NCBI GenBank assembly: GCA_008692225.1
Contig: VICG01000007.1
Coordinates: forward strand, 407,501-471,500
Source: Monilinia fructicola
Taxonomy: Eukaryota; Ascomycota; Leotiomycetes; Helotiales; Sclerotiniaceae
DNA: 64,000 nucleotides
Reading direction: 5' to 3'
Position numbers and translations under genes: made by a program. The stretch's first letter is position 1; each line of letters begins with the position of its first letter. Shown piece by piece: positions 1 to 12,027 of the stretch. The notes under the pieces are model-generated. The model worked only from the letters and a program-made list of their open reading frames with translations. It was not told the origin of the DNA and did not search any database.

Positions 1-12
1 GAATATAAGTAT

Positions 13-170
13 TATTACGATTATATGCTAAAGCGAATTAATAAGGATTAATTAATAAAAATAAGAAAGCTAAAAAAAAAGATCTTTAAAAGACTTAAAG
101 ATCTCTTTTGTATATAGTATCGCTTAGCGTGCTAAGATATCACGTGCCTTAAGCACGTGATATTCGTTAT
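13..170 (+). mobile_element. Family B short element, copy 1
   Basis: One of three related copies of about 160 bp in the window (others at 3380-3538, + and 6157-6316, -). All share a start like TTACGATCACATACTAAAGCG, an internal palindrome around AAGATCTTTAAG, and an end with a palindromic CACGTGCCTTAAGCACGTGA-like stem followed by ATTCGTTA. The ends are weakly inverted to each other. No coding capacity is seen. It is probably a non-autonomous DNA element (MITE-like). This copy is AT-shifted relative to copy 2, as RIP would produce. Confidence 0.6.
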
Positions 171-353
171 AAGTATAATATTTAATAAGTATTTTATTTC
201 TATATATAATATATATATATCTTATATAATACTAGTATTTTAAATACACTTTAAGATTAATTATATAATAATTTAATTTATATTAGTTAGAATTAGTTCT
301 CTTTTTGATATTAGAATATACTAATAGAATATATAATTAAAAAAAATATTATA
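171..353. other. AT-rich spacer without gene
   Basis: Very AT-rich sequence with short TATA runs between the first B copy and the foldback element. No open frame of note and no repeat match elsewhere in the window. Confidence 0.5.
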
Positions 354-511
354 TACTAGCACTCGCGGAAAATAAATTTTCAGACTATGGATTCTTCGAA
401 TTTTATTACTTAATGGGGGCTAGCCCCCAAACCCCCAATCCTCACTTCGTTCGAGGCTAATAAAATTCTACGAATCCATAATCTAAAAATTTATTTTCCG
501 CGAGTGCTAGT

Positions 512-512
<1 letters not shown>
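354..512. mobile_element. Foldback (MITE-like) element with nested palindromes
   Basis: A 159-bp near-perfect inverted repeat. The outer arms begin TACTAGCACTCGCGG and continue through an AAATAAATTTT tract, with the exact reverse complement closing the element at 512. Inside lie a GGGGGCTAGCCCCC palindrome and a second stem, CCTCACTTCGTTCGAGG. The unit would fold into a long hairpin with smaller hairpins in the loop. TA bounds both sides. No protein is encoded; its GC-rich core stands out from the surrounding AT-rich DNA. Confidence 0.7.
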
Positions 513-550
<38 letters not shown>

Positions 551-1040
551 TAATAATAATAATAATAATAATAAAGTAAAAAATCATTTCTTTAATCCTC
601 TATTATTATATATTTTTATATTCTACTTTCTTTATTTTAAGATAAATACTCTTATATTATAAATAAAATTTATTCTATTTATTCTATTTATTCTATTTAT
701 TCTATTTATTCTATTTATTCTATTTATTCTATTTATTCTATTTATAATTTCTATTTAATATAAAGAGTTAAAACCTCTTATATATCCTTTACTATATTTT
801 TAATTAAATATAAAATATATTAAAACTTTCCTTATAATTATAATTATTAATCTTTACTATCAATATTTATTAATTATAATTATTTTATTTTATTATTTAT
901 TATTTATTATTTATTATTTATTATTTATTATTTATTATTTATTATTTATTTATTATTATTATATTATTTATTATTTATTATTTATTATTTATTATTTATT
1001 ATTTATTATTTATTATTTATTATTTATTATTTATTATTTC
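513..1040. repeat. Three stacked simple-sequence arrays
   Basis: AAT triplets run to about 573. A 9-bp unit (TTCTATTTA) is repeated at about 666-745. A 7-bp unit (TTATTAT) is repeated at about 886-1037. No gene lies here. Confidence 0.8.
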
Positions 1041-1068
1041 GAAATAATATAGGCCTATATATAATAGC

Positions 1069-1152
1069 TGAAATGGAATGGGCCGAAATGGTTGACCACC
1101 TTCGAAATGGCCGAAATGGTTGGCTACCTTCGAAATGGCCGAAATGGAATAG
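1069..1152. repeat. Short minisatellite, about 30-bp unit
   Basis: Two to three tandem copies of a unit of about 30 bp built on CGAAATGGCCGAAATGGTTG followed by an ACCTT segment. It has a higher GC content than its surroundings. No coding function is apparent. Confidence 0.55.
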
Positions 1153-2043
1153 CCGGAATAATTAAGCTCCGAAGGTAGAACGGAAAGTCGGCATTAAAAA
1201 ATTAAGGTTTTTTGCTTACTAATGTTCGACCAATTAGAATTTTCGCGGAATACTTATAACCTATCACACGAGCCGCTAAGGATTTAAGGTTCGTGTTTTT
1301 TCATTTTGAACCTTCTATAGTACAGGTATAAAAATCACATGACTCCACATTTCTCTAAGGTTGATTCTTCGAATCCATAAGATAATGAAATAATAAAATA
1401 ATAAAATAATAAAATAATAAAATAATAAAGTAATAAAATAATAAAATAATAAAATAATAAAAATAATAAAATAATAAAATAATAAAATAATAAAATAATA
1501 AAATAATAAAATAATAAAATAATAAAATAATAAAATAATAAAATAATAAAAAATAATAAAATAATAATAATAATAAAATAAAATAAAATAAAAAAATAAT
1601 AAAATAATAAAATCATAAAATAAAAAAATAAAATAATAAAATAATAAAATAATAAAATAATAAATATAAAATAATAAAATCATAAAAATAATAAAATCAT
1701 AAAATAATAAAATCATAAAATAATAAAATCATAAAATAATAAAATCATAAAATAATAAAATCATAAAATAATAAAATAATAAAATAATCAAATAAAAAAT
1801 AATCAAATAATAAAAATAAACAAATAAACAAATAAATAAATAAGCAAATATATATATATATATATTAAACCTATCTATATATAACTAATACCTATACTTA
1901 TAGTTTTCCCTATATTATTAAATAAATAAGCATTAGCCATTCACTAACCCATTCATCTACTCGATATCGTCCCTTATCTTCCTTTCTTCTAGAACGAACG
2001 CTACGGAGTGCGGAGGAGGGATCTATTTCTGATATATCGTCTA
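1153..2043. repeat. 8-bp AT satellite and flanking AT-rich DNA
   Basis: From about 1380 to 1845 a degenerate tandem array of AAAATAAT (8 bp) dominates, with AATC variants at its distal end, followed by TA repeats. The long low-complexity frames here (F/I/L/Y only) are array translations, not genes. Confidence 0.75.
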
Positions 2044-2881
2044 AGTCGCCTACTCTACTTCTCGCCACCCCCCCCATTTGGCCAATATTTTATACCAAAA
2101 ACGGCTATTTTAATATATTTATAACTTTACAAAAAATAAATATTTTTTTTTTAATTTTAATTAAAGCTTTTATATATAATTATTAATAGATTTTAAAAAT
2201 CTTAATTTTTTCGATTTTTTTATAAAAAGTTATAAAAGATTATAAAAAATTAAAATTCCAATTTTCGATTTGTATATAAATCTTATATGAAATCAAAATC
2301 TTTAAAAAAAAGTTATATTTATTTAATAAAAATAGCTAAAAATAATCTAAAATTTTTTTAAGAATTTTAAAATTAATTTTAATAGAATATATTATTTTAA
2401 TAATATACTATTATTTATAATAAATGTTTAATATAGATTTTTAGATTTTAATAATAAAATTTTAGATAAAAAATTTCTAATTTCAATTTACTCAATGGTT
2501 TTAAATTATTATATATATTTTAAATAGCTTATTTACTATATATTGATTAATAGATTCTATAAAAATTTACAAATTATTTTTAATCATTTTATTTTTAGAA
2601 ATTATAAATATTTATTTTAAAGTTTCAATTTTGTATATGATTTTTATATAAATCCAAAATCGAAAATTCTAATTTTCTATAATTTTTTATTATTTTTTAT
2701 AAAAAAATCGCAATAAATTTAAGATTTTCAGAATCTATTAATAATTATATATAGAAGCTCTAATTAAAATTTAAAAAATATATATTTATTTTTCGTAGAG
2801 TTATAAATACGTTAAAATGATCGTTTTTGGTGTGAAATGCTGGCCAAATGGGGGGGGTGGCGAGAAGTAGGGTAGGCGACT
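2044..2881. mobile_element. Family A inverted-repeat element, copy 1
   Basis: 838 bp with terminal inverted repeats of about 60 bp starting AGTCGCCTAC, running through a C-tract (CCCCCCCC) and CATTTGGCC to a CCAAAAACGGC-like block, mirrored at the right end. TA lies immediately outside both ends, as expected for a TA target duplication. The interior is AT-rich with no open frame. The same family occurs at 5350-6352 and 37647-38495. It is best read as a RIP-decayed or non-autonomous DNA transposon, perhaps Tc1/mariner-like by its TA target; that assignment is inference. Confidence 0.75.
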
Positions 2882-3379
2882 TATCAATTGTACTGTTGTT
2901 GTAAGTTACATACCGTACCGAACTGGACCGCAGCCAGCAGCCAGCAGCCAAGAAAATAAACGGTGGGGGATCCTGATGGGGAAAGCGAAGGCGAAGGGAA
3001 AGGAAAGGAAATGAATGATATGGGGCAATGAGGCAAAAAGGCAAAGAGGCAGACACCACAACTCGGTGTTGGGGATTCCTGTAGGTTGGGTGTGATTTGA
3101 TGTTGGGCCTGTTGGGGAATGAATGGATGGATGGAAGAAAGAAAGGAAGAAAGGAAGGGAGATACATGGATGGATTTAGATGATGATTATTAGGTACCTA
3201 GGTATTAGGCTAGGTATTAGCTGTGTAGTGGGTGATAATAGTGGTTTCTTATTTTTCTATTAACTTTATATACTAGGTATCGGACTAGTAAAGTCGAACG
3301 CCTATCTATATATAATGCTAGCTTATAAATCTCTAGTATATAAAGTTTATAGTAATAATAGTAGTAAATTTAAAGTTTG
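2882..3379. other. Gene-free spacer of ordinary composition
   Basis: Less AT-biased DNA between elements, with GA-rich microsatellite-like stretches (GAAAGAAAGGAAG type) near 3130-3160. I see no convincing coding region, although weak frames exist on the minus strand. Confidence 0.4.
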
Positions 3380-3538
3380 TTACGATCACATACTAAAGCG
3401 AATCAATAGAGATCAATTAACTAGAATAAGAAAGCTAAAAAGAGAAGAGATCTCTAAGGGACTTAAAGATCTTCTTATATATATAATATTGCTTAGCGTG
3501 ATAAGATATCATATGCTTAAGGCATGTAATATTCGTCA
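3380..3538 (+). mobile_element. Family B short element, copy 2
   Basis: Best preserved B copy: GTTACGATCACATACTAAAG at the left, an internal near-palindrome around CTAAGGGACTTAAAGATC, and ATATGCTTAAGGCATGTAAT near the right. The frame that crosses it (3315-3548) is an accident of the repeat. Confidence 0.65.
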
Positions 3539-5349
3539 CAAAAGTTGATTTAATTCTATATATAGTTAAACTATTAAAGACTATATAATATATCTATTAC
3601 TTAACTATATAAAATAAAAAGAAACCTTTTTAAATATAAAATAAAATAAATTTTTTTATTTACACCCTCTTATAAAAAGCTTCTTCTTAAAAACCTCTTT
3701 TTAAAAAGTATTAGAAAGTAATCCTCTTAATAGAATTATATAATTATATATACTAATACTTAAATAAAAAGAATTCTTAATTTTTTTTCTTTTTCTTTTT
3801 ATAAATAATTATATTACTATAATTAAATTTAAGTATTTATAAATTAATTATATTTAAAAGAATCCTTTTATAAAATTAAACTTTAAAATTACTTAAATTA
3901 TTCTTAAGATATTTTAAAAATATATAAATATAAAATTAATTATAAAAGTTAAATCAAATTTAAAATCTATAGTATATTTTAAACGATAATATACTAAACT
4001 TATAAAACTAAACCTAATATTATAGTTAACTCATTATTACAAACTTAAATCTTAACTAACTAAAAAAAAAATAATTAAATATTATTAAAAAAACTATATT
4101 AAATAATAATAATAAATAAATAAAAAAATAAAAAAATAATATTTAATTATATTAATATAAATTCTTTAATATTTAATCTTTTAATATCTAAAAGAAAGCA
4201 CTTATCTATAATGAAAATATAATAATAATAATTATTATTATAATAATTATTATTATAATAATAATTATTATTAATCTTTTATTATTTAAATCTTTTTTTT
4301 ATAATTTATTAAGATTAGTATTATATTATAATATTATTTAAATTATTCTTTAGAATTTTTCTACATCTTAAGATCTTTAATATAAAAATAAATAGTTAAT
4401 TAATTTTATCTTAAATATATATAAATCTTATTAAAAAATATAATAATAAAAACTAGATCAAGTAAATATAACTTAAATTTTAATAATTATTATATTTAAT
4501 ATCTATTATTAAATTTAAATATATTCTTAAAACTTAAATTATTATAATTTAATAAAAATATAAAATAAAGTATTTAAGAAAAGGAATTATAAAAAAAAAG
4601 AGACTTTTTATAATGAAAGTATTTTTAATTAAGTTTATATAAGATTGTAATTAATCTTTTGAAAGATTAAATATTATTTCTTAATATTATATTAAATCTC
4701 TAGATATTAGATTAATATAATAATTACTAATAGAAATCTAAAAATTAATAGTAAATTTCAATATAACCCTTATATATAAAATTAATAGTATTTAAACTTA
4801 AAATATTATAAATTTTTAATAAAGAATAACTAGATATATATTTTTAAATTATAAAATTAGAAGATTATATAGCTTTAAAAAAGATTTATAATAAAGTAAA
4901 GTAAATTACTCTAATATAAAGTTATATTACAAAATTAATAAAATATAAATATTATTAATAATTTAAAACTCTAAAATTAATAATTATTAAAATAATAGTT
5001 CTTTAAATAATATAGATTAGTAAATACTAATATAAAATATAAAAATAAGGTATAAATAAATAATTTGAGATTTTATTAATTATTTCGAATTAATATTATA
5101 AAATATATTTTAATTATAATAATCTATTACTAATAATATTTAAAGGATTAAAGATAAGAATTTAAAATATTAAAAAATCTTATTCGAATATAAAAGAAAC
5201 TTTTTTCAAAATTAATTAGATTTAAAACCCGTAACTAAAATAGAATAAATACCTTAAGATTAAATATATTATAAGATGTGATATTATTAGGAAAAAGAAA
5301 AGAATCCTTTTTTTAAATGTATTAGCGAAACGCCGTAAAAAGGCCTATA
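3539..5349. other. Very AT-rich gene-free island
   Basis: About 1.8 kb of extreme AT content with short homopolymers and stops in all frames. An alternating TAATAATTATTATTATAA-type palindromic run lies near 4218-4272. It is probably a RIP-destroyed transposon, but no terminal repeats could be made out. Confidence 0.5.
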
Positions 5350-6352
5350 AGTCGCCTACTCTAATTCTCGCTACCCCCCCTTATTTAGCTAACATTTTAC
5401 ACTAGAAACGGCCATTTTAATTTATTAATAACTCTTTAAATAATGAATATAATTAATTAAAATTCTTAATACTAATTTTATATATATTAATTAATAAATT
5501 CTTAAAAGTTTTAGTTTTTTTAATTATTTTATAAAGAGTAATAAAAGATTATAAAAAATTGAAATTCCAATCTTTAATTTATAAATAAATTCTATATAAA
5601 ATCAAAATCTCTAAGAAGAAATTATATTTATTTAATAAAAATAGTTAAAAAGAATCTAAAGAAATTTTAAGAATCTTAAAACTAATTTTAATTTAACTTA
5701 TTATTTTAATAATATATTATTATTTATAATAAATATTTGATATAGATTCTTAGATTTTAAAGATAAAATTTTAAATAAAAAATTTATAATTTTAATTTAC
5801 TTAATAATTATAAATTATTATATATATCTTAAATAGCTTATTTATTATATGTTAATTAATAGATTTTATACAAACTTCTAGATTATTTTTAACTATTTTT
5901 ATTTAAAAATTAAAATCTTTTTCAAAGTTCTAATTTTATATATAATTTCTATACAAATCCAAAACCGAATATTTTAATTTTTTATAATTCGATATTACTC
6001 TTTACGAAAAAATTGTAAAAATTTAAGATTTTCAAAATCTATTAATAAATATATATAAAATTATTATTAAGAATTTTAACTAATTATATTAAATATTTTA
6101 AAAGTTATTAATACGTTAAAATAATCGTTTTTAATGTAAAATGTAAGCCAAATAATATAACGAATATCACATGCCTTAGGCACATGATATATTATTACGT
6201 TAAGCGATATTGTACATATAAGAGATCTTTAAGTCCCTTAAAGATCTCTTTCCTTTTTAGCTTTCTTATTTTAGTTAACTAACCTCTATTAATTCGCTTT
6301 AGTATGTGATCGTAACAAAATGAGGGGGTGGCGAGAAGTAGGGTAGGCGACT
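5350..6352. mobile_element. Family A element, copy 2, with nested B element
   Basis: Same ends as the 2044-2881 copy (AGTCGCCTACTCTAATTCTC at left, GGCGAGAAGTAGGGTAGGCG at right), again bounded by TA. It is longer because a B element (6157-6316, minus) is inserted within the right inverted repeat, just after CCAAAT. The interior is AT-rich and non-coding. Confidence 0.75.
6157..6316 (-). mobile_element. Family B short element, copy 3, nested in A
   Basis: Reverse-oriented B copy that splits the right inverted repeat of A copy 2. AAAT on both sides of the insert is a plausible short target duplication. The nesting shows that B was mobile after this A copy had landed. Confidence 0.7.
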
Positions 6353-6926
6353 TATATATAAAAAATTATATAGGATTTATAGAAATATTATATAATTTAA
6401 TGTAGTATTATATAGATTTATATAATTTATACAAATTGAAATTTTTATAAGATTATATAATAAACTTTTTTAGTAAATTATTATATAGTAACTTATAATC
6501 CTATATAAATTTATACTAAAATACTTAATGTACTAGAATTTTAAAAAACTATATCGGTCTTTTATTATATTTAAAAATCCTATTACTTTTAAATAAAATA
6601 TAATATTAACGACAAAAAATCTAGTGTAACTAAGATTCTAATATAATTAAGTCTAGTATAACTAGGTTCTACTATAATATATATAATTTCTTATTAAGAT
6701 ATATTATATTTATCTTTTTTTTATTATATATATATATATTATATATTTATATTTATATTATTATTTATATATTTATATATTATATATTTATATATATTTA
6801 TATATTATATATTTATATATTTATATATTTATATATTTATATATTTATATATATTATATATTTATATATTTATATATTTATATATTTATATATATTATAT
6901 ATTTATATATTTATATATTTATATAT
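6353..6926. repeat. AT-rich spacer grading into TATATTTA array
   Basis: Gene-free AT-rich DNA followed from about 6720 by a tandem array of TATATTTA-like units that continues on the far side of the solo LTR (7203-7385). Confidence 0.7.
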
Positions 6927-7202
6927 TGTCACGCAAAAGTGATCATGTGATCCTACCATATCATTGGTGGGGAATAGACCGAAGGTCTATTCCGATCCTT
7001 TAACACCGATCTCGGATACATGAAGCATTCCGTACTCCCCTAATCGGAGATTATACACCGCTCTTTTAGTTATATATACTCCTTTTACTACTTTGTAGTA
7101 GGAGCAGAGTTATTAGTTTACTTATATATACCATATTCTATATTTATGCTTGCTCCTATTGGTGATCCCTGTATGCTCTCGTATGACTCGTCCTCCGTGA
7201 CA
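6927..7202 (+). mobile_element. Solo LTR, Copia-like
   Basis: A 276-bp island of normal composition within the TATATTTA array. It starts TGTCACG and ends CGTGACA, a 7-bp terminal inversion with the canonical TG...CA ends. TATAT directly abuts each end, consistent with a 5-bp target duplication. No internal domain or second LTR is present, so it is a solo LTR left by recombination. Orientation and the Copia assignment are inferred from its length and ends only. The short frame starting at 7146 straddles its edge and is not a gene. Confidence 0.75.
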
Positions 7203-7385
7203 TATATTTATATATTATATATTATATATTTATATATATATATATTTATATATTTATATATTTATATATTTATATATTTATATATTTATATATTTATATA
7301 TTTATATTTATATATTTATTATATTTATATATTTATATATTTATATATTTATATATTTATATATTTAATATACATTTATATATAA
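7203..7385. repeat. TATATTTA array, distal part
   Basis: Continuation of the array interrupted by the solo LTR. Its translation (I/Y/L/F only) is not a protein. Confidence 0.8.
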
Positions 7386-7965
7386 AAAATAGATTTATAA
7401 TCGTTTAGAAAGTAAATATTCTATTATATAAATTTATATTATAACATTTTCTACTAGAATTTTAAACTATTATATATTCTATTAAAATATATATAAAGTA
7501 AAAAATTTCTTTCTAAATTTATAAATTATATAATGTTTTTATTATTATATATAATAAAGATTTATAATACTTTTTTCTCTTTATTTGAAAAAGTTTCTAT
7601 AAATCTAATAATGATTAATCAAACTAAATCCAAATCGATATATTATATAAAATTAAATCATCTATCTAAAATAACTTTTTGTTTCTTAATAATTATAATC
7701 AAATGCGATTTCTCTAAGATTAAAATATAAGTAATATAAAATAGTATATCTTTCTAAACTCTCTTTTACATATTGAAAAACTTCCATTTTTTCAAACGTA
7801 AATAAATAAAATATTAATCTTTTAAATTCTTAATATTTTAAAGTCTTATTCAAACAGAACAATGGATTCGTTGATTTGTTGTAAAATTTTAAAGATGTAA
7901 GATCTTGATATGAATTTCGTTTTCGGTTGATTTTTAGCCTGGCATTGACCTAAAGCAACGCCAAG
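7386..7965 (+). mobile_element. Family C element, 5'-truncated copy
   Basis: The right part of the C family: it matches the distal half of the 1.47-kb copy at 12028-13499 and ends in TTTTTAGCCTGGCATTGACC and a GCCAAG terminus followed by TA. The left end is missing at the satellite boundary. Better base quality than the other copies suggests fewer RIP mutations, but no intact frame remains. Confidence 0.65.
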
Positions 7966-9293
7966 TATTGATGTTGATATGGATATTGATGATGATAAAC
8001 ATTGGCCCCTCTTTTGGGCTGGCGTTTCGGTGTTGGGCTACTATGGTAGGGCTTGCGCTTTGCTTGGTGGTGCTTGGATGAGGGAGTGGGCGGTTCCTGG
8101 AGGTGGAAGGGTGGGTGGACTGTGGTGCGGTGCAGTCAGTGTAGTAGTATGTACAGAGTATTATGATTCATGGATGGATGGACTTGGGTTGATTAGGTAA
8201 GTGAGTGAGGGTGGAGAGGTGGGAGGAGTAGATTGGACTGGATTGGGTTGAGTTGAATGGTTGGGTTGGGTGGGGGAGGGAGGGTTAGGGATGAGGTGAG
8301 GTGAGTGAGGTGAAGGTGGGAGGGAGATTGATGAATGGATGGATGGATGGGTTGATGGGTAGGTAGGTAGGGATTTTGATATCATTACCTATGGAGTATA
8401 TACTGTAGGTATCCATAACCTTACAAGGAGAACAATATATATCCATGTATGTATCTGTGTATAAAACTGTAAAATTGGTGTATAAGGTTATCTAGGTACT
8501 AGGTAGATACGTATATATATATATTATATATACAAGTACAGTATTATCTAATTAGCCAGTACACTACCTAGGATAAAGAGAGAAAATCAACATCATCCAT
8601 GGATACTACCAGTACATTTGATGTACACAACACACTCCGTATATTCAACGCAGATCAATCTCAATCTCAATCTCAATCTAATTAATCTCAATCTTAATCT
8701 CAAGATGCAAACCAAGATCAAGAGAAGAGACAATATGATGTAATACACATACATACACGAATCAAAACTCAGACCCAAACAGAACAGAACAGAGCATCAT
8801 GCTGGAGGAAATCAGAATCAAATGACGATATCTGTGCTCTGATGCAAGATGTAAAAGCTGTGCACTCGAGTACAGGATAGGTACAGCACGGTACAGCACA
8901 CGGTATCGTGTCTTATTGTCTCATGGTGTTGAGTGATATGCTTGCTGGCTTGCTTGTGGATTTACATACTCTGGTGATGAGGGGAGGTGGTACTTTGTTG
9001 ATCTGTGAGGTTTGGTGGGGAGAGAGGCGAGGGGGGAGAAAGATCGGTGGGTTATGCTCGGATGTCCCGGTGGATGGAATTGATGAGATGGATGATGTGA
9101 ATTTGGTTGTGTTGTGCTGTATTGTGTTGTATTATGTTGTGTTGTGTTGTATGATTTGTGGTTTGTTGTTTGGTGTTTGTTGTTATGTGATGGAGATAAT
9201 GGATTTATGGGTTGATTCAGTATTGATTAATAATATGAATGAATGATAAGTATAGTTAATTAATTACTATACACATATATATATATATGTATA
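7966..9293. other. Gene-free region with microsatellites
   Basis: Ordinary composition with GGATGGAT, GGTGAG and AATCTC short repeats (for example about 8225-8370 and 8660-8700). Several short frames exist on both strands, but none has a recognisable domain or clear splice structure. I see no supportable gene. Confidence 0.5.
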
Positions 9294-9544
9294 CTTAACG
9301 TTGATTTGGGTTAATGCCAGGCTAAAAATCTATAAAATAATTTATCTTTTAAATTCTTTTTTATATATTATAAAACTTTTATTTTTAAGAATTTAAATAT
9401 ACTAAACATTTATTTCTTAACTTAATAATACAATAAAGTATTATTTATAATTTTTAATATATTTATTAATTTATTATAATTTTTTAAAATAAGTTCCGTT
9501 TTCAGTTAATTTTTAGCCCGGCATTAACCCAAAACAATGCCAAG
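9294..9544. mobile_element. Family C MITE
   Basis: 251 bp flanked by TA, with inverted termini of about 45 bp (CTTAACGTTGATTTGGGTTA at left; the mirrored right end contains GGCATTAACCCAAAACAATG). The same ends bound the 1472-bp copy at 12028-13499, so this is an internally deleted derivative of the same family. Confidence 0.8.
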
Positions 9545-10361
9545 TATACATACATATATACATACATATATACTTATTTTGATTCTTAGGTATCCTTTGC
9601 CGTTTGTTTATATCTATCTATCTATAATTATATCATCAATCTCAACTTTAGATCAAGATCACTATTGAGCTTAAGCTTAAGCTGAGTATCAATCAACAAA
9701 GAGATTCCAGGTTACATACACATCCTCCTCCCTCCTCTCATCACAACCCAAGGCATAAACTCAATCCATCCTCTCATCCTTCATCCTCATGCCATTCAAC
9801 ACCCAAGCACCCAAGCACCCAAGCACCCAAGCAAGCACTCAACCCATTTGATCATTCACTGCCGATGAATCATGCTGTCGTTGCATTGAAAAAGCCAATT
9901 TCAGCATTGATTGCACAATGTTCCGAGGGCCCATCCTCAAACAAATACTGATACGGAGACTGATACGGAGACTGATACCGCAACGGATACCGATGGATGG
10001 ATTAACATGATAGAGGAGAGTGCCCAGTGCCCAGTGCCCAGTGTGACGGAGTAACCGGATGGAGTTAAAGGAGATGATCAAGGATCTGAGCTTTTGGGAT
10101 CGTTCATTGTCAATAATGTTTATCGATAGGTCGAGTGAGTACTGTAATGAGTAGTGAGTGATGAGTACCTAGGTAGTGAGTACCTAGGTAGTCAGTAATA
10201 AGTAGTGAATGGATGGATGGATGGATGAATTGACTTTGTAAGGTTACGACTTGTCGAGATGCTCTTTCAATATGGATACCAGATCTTTAACCTTACTATA
10301 TGAGGATATATTTGGTTCCAACCGTCATGAGACTAATCTGTTTAGGAATCAGGATGGATAT
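9545..10361. other. Gene-free spacer
   Basis: Ordinary composition with short tandem repeats (CAAGCACC at about 9803-9830, a 7-bp GCCCAGT repeat at about 10022-10042, GATGGATG at about 10210). No gene recognised. Confidence 0.5.
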
Positions 10362-11368
10362 TAGAAGGATCCACGGGCCAACTGAACACACTGGCCAACT
10401 GAACAGTCTAACCTAATTGGGTCACCGCTTTCAAGCTTCAACCTAAATTTCTACTATTATTCTATTATTATATTCAATATTAAATCGAATTATAATAATT
10501 GTACTTTTTTAAATAAGATTAAAATAATCTTTATATATTATATAATTAAATTCATTACTTTTTTTTGATTATATTATTTAAATTATATAAAAAACTTAAA
10601 ATTGAAATTAATAATCTTTTTCTTAAATAAAAAATATAATATTTTTACGGTTTTTCTTAAAGCTATTAAATATCATTTTATAATGTTTATATTTAAAAAA
10701 AGCTAAAACTATTTAATATAATCGTATATTATTTTTTATATAATCTCGTTTTTATTTAAAATTTGAATAATTTTTTATATATTATATTAACTTAAATTTA
10801 TTATTAATTTATTTATTAAATTATATTATAACTACTTTTTTTTAAATATAAAAAATGTAATGAAAAATTAAGTTTTTTTTTATAAATATTAAAAATCTTT
10901 ATAGTTTTTTAAAAAAGAAACTTAATCTTTTAGCTTATTCTTTTTAAAAAGAAATAGATTATTATTAATATTAATTAATAATTTTAACTTAATAAAATAA
11001 AGCTTTTTAAATATACTTATAAAAGAATAATTTATATAATTTGTAATTAATTATAGTAAAATTAAAAGGTTTAGTATTATATAATTATTTGTATATTTAA
11101 TATTTATAAATTAAATAAATAAAGTTATTTAAAAAGATTTATTATAATAAATTTAAAATTATAAATTGTTTCTTTTATAATTTTTTATTAATTATATTAA
11201 AAAATAAATATATTATTTAGATTAGTATTATTACAAGAATATATACAGCAATAATAAAGTATTAAAGTTAAATATACCCTTAAAAATGGAATATTGCCTA
11301 CGCATCACCTAAAAGGGTTTAGCGCGTTCAGTTGGCCAGTGTGTTCAGTTGGCCCGTGGATTCTTCTA
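10362..11368. mobile_element. Element D, 42-bp inverted-repeat DNA element
   Basis: 1007 bp whose ends are nearly perfect inverted repeats (TAGAAGGATCCACGGGCCAA, then a tandem GGCCAACTGAACACACT motif, mirrored at the right). The inverted repeat itself holds two copies of GGCCAACTGAAC. The interior is extremely AT-rich, has no open frame and is presumably RIP-decayed. Single copy in the window. Confidence 0.75.
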
Positions 11369-12027
11369 GTTGAGTGGTGTGTGCTCACGTGAATAGAGAA
11401 TAGAGAATTGATGAAATAGTAGATGGATAATGAAAGGATTAAATTAAGAGGTGGTTAGTATTTAATTCTATAAACTTCAAGTAAGAATGGAAAAGGGAAG
11501 AGTTAAAAAAATTAAATCAATTCTCTTAAATCTTCTATACCTTTCCTTATTCTTTATTTTCGAATTAGATGATTATTTAAATAGTTTATTATTATAATTT
11601 AAGAATATAAATATTATTAAAACTATATAAACTTATAAAGAGTTTATTTTTATTTTAATTTTCTTTAATTAGTATTTATATTTATTAAATATGAAAATAA
11701 TTTATATTTATTATTTTTACAATTTATAGTTTATAGTTTATTATTAAAATTAATTATATTATAATAACTAAATATTATATAATTTAATTTTTAAATTATA
11801 TGAATAAATTAAAAATATATAAAGATATTAATTTATTTATACTATTTCTAATTCTAAGCCATCTAAACGAAGCTATGAATTTATTCTCCCTACTAGTATT
11901 AAATTTTTATAAAGCTTTCTTTCTTTCTAATTAATAAACTAAGTTAAGTTATTTACTTTAATTTTACTAGGTAATTGCTTCTACTATAAGCAAATCAACC
12001 TTACTATAATCTTACTATAGTATAATA
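11369..12027. other. AT-rich gene-free spacer
   Basis: AT-rich DNA between elements D and C. No open frame, array or inverted repeat stands out. Confidence 0.5.

Noticed and set aside
1315..1716. Long minus-strand frames rich in F, I, L and Y
   Set aside because: They are translations of the AAAATAAT satellite; no methionine context, no complexity.
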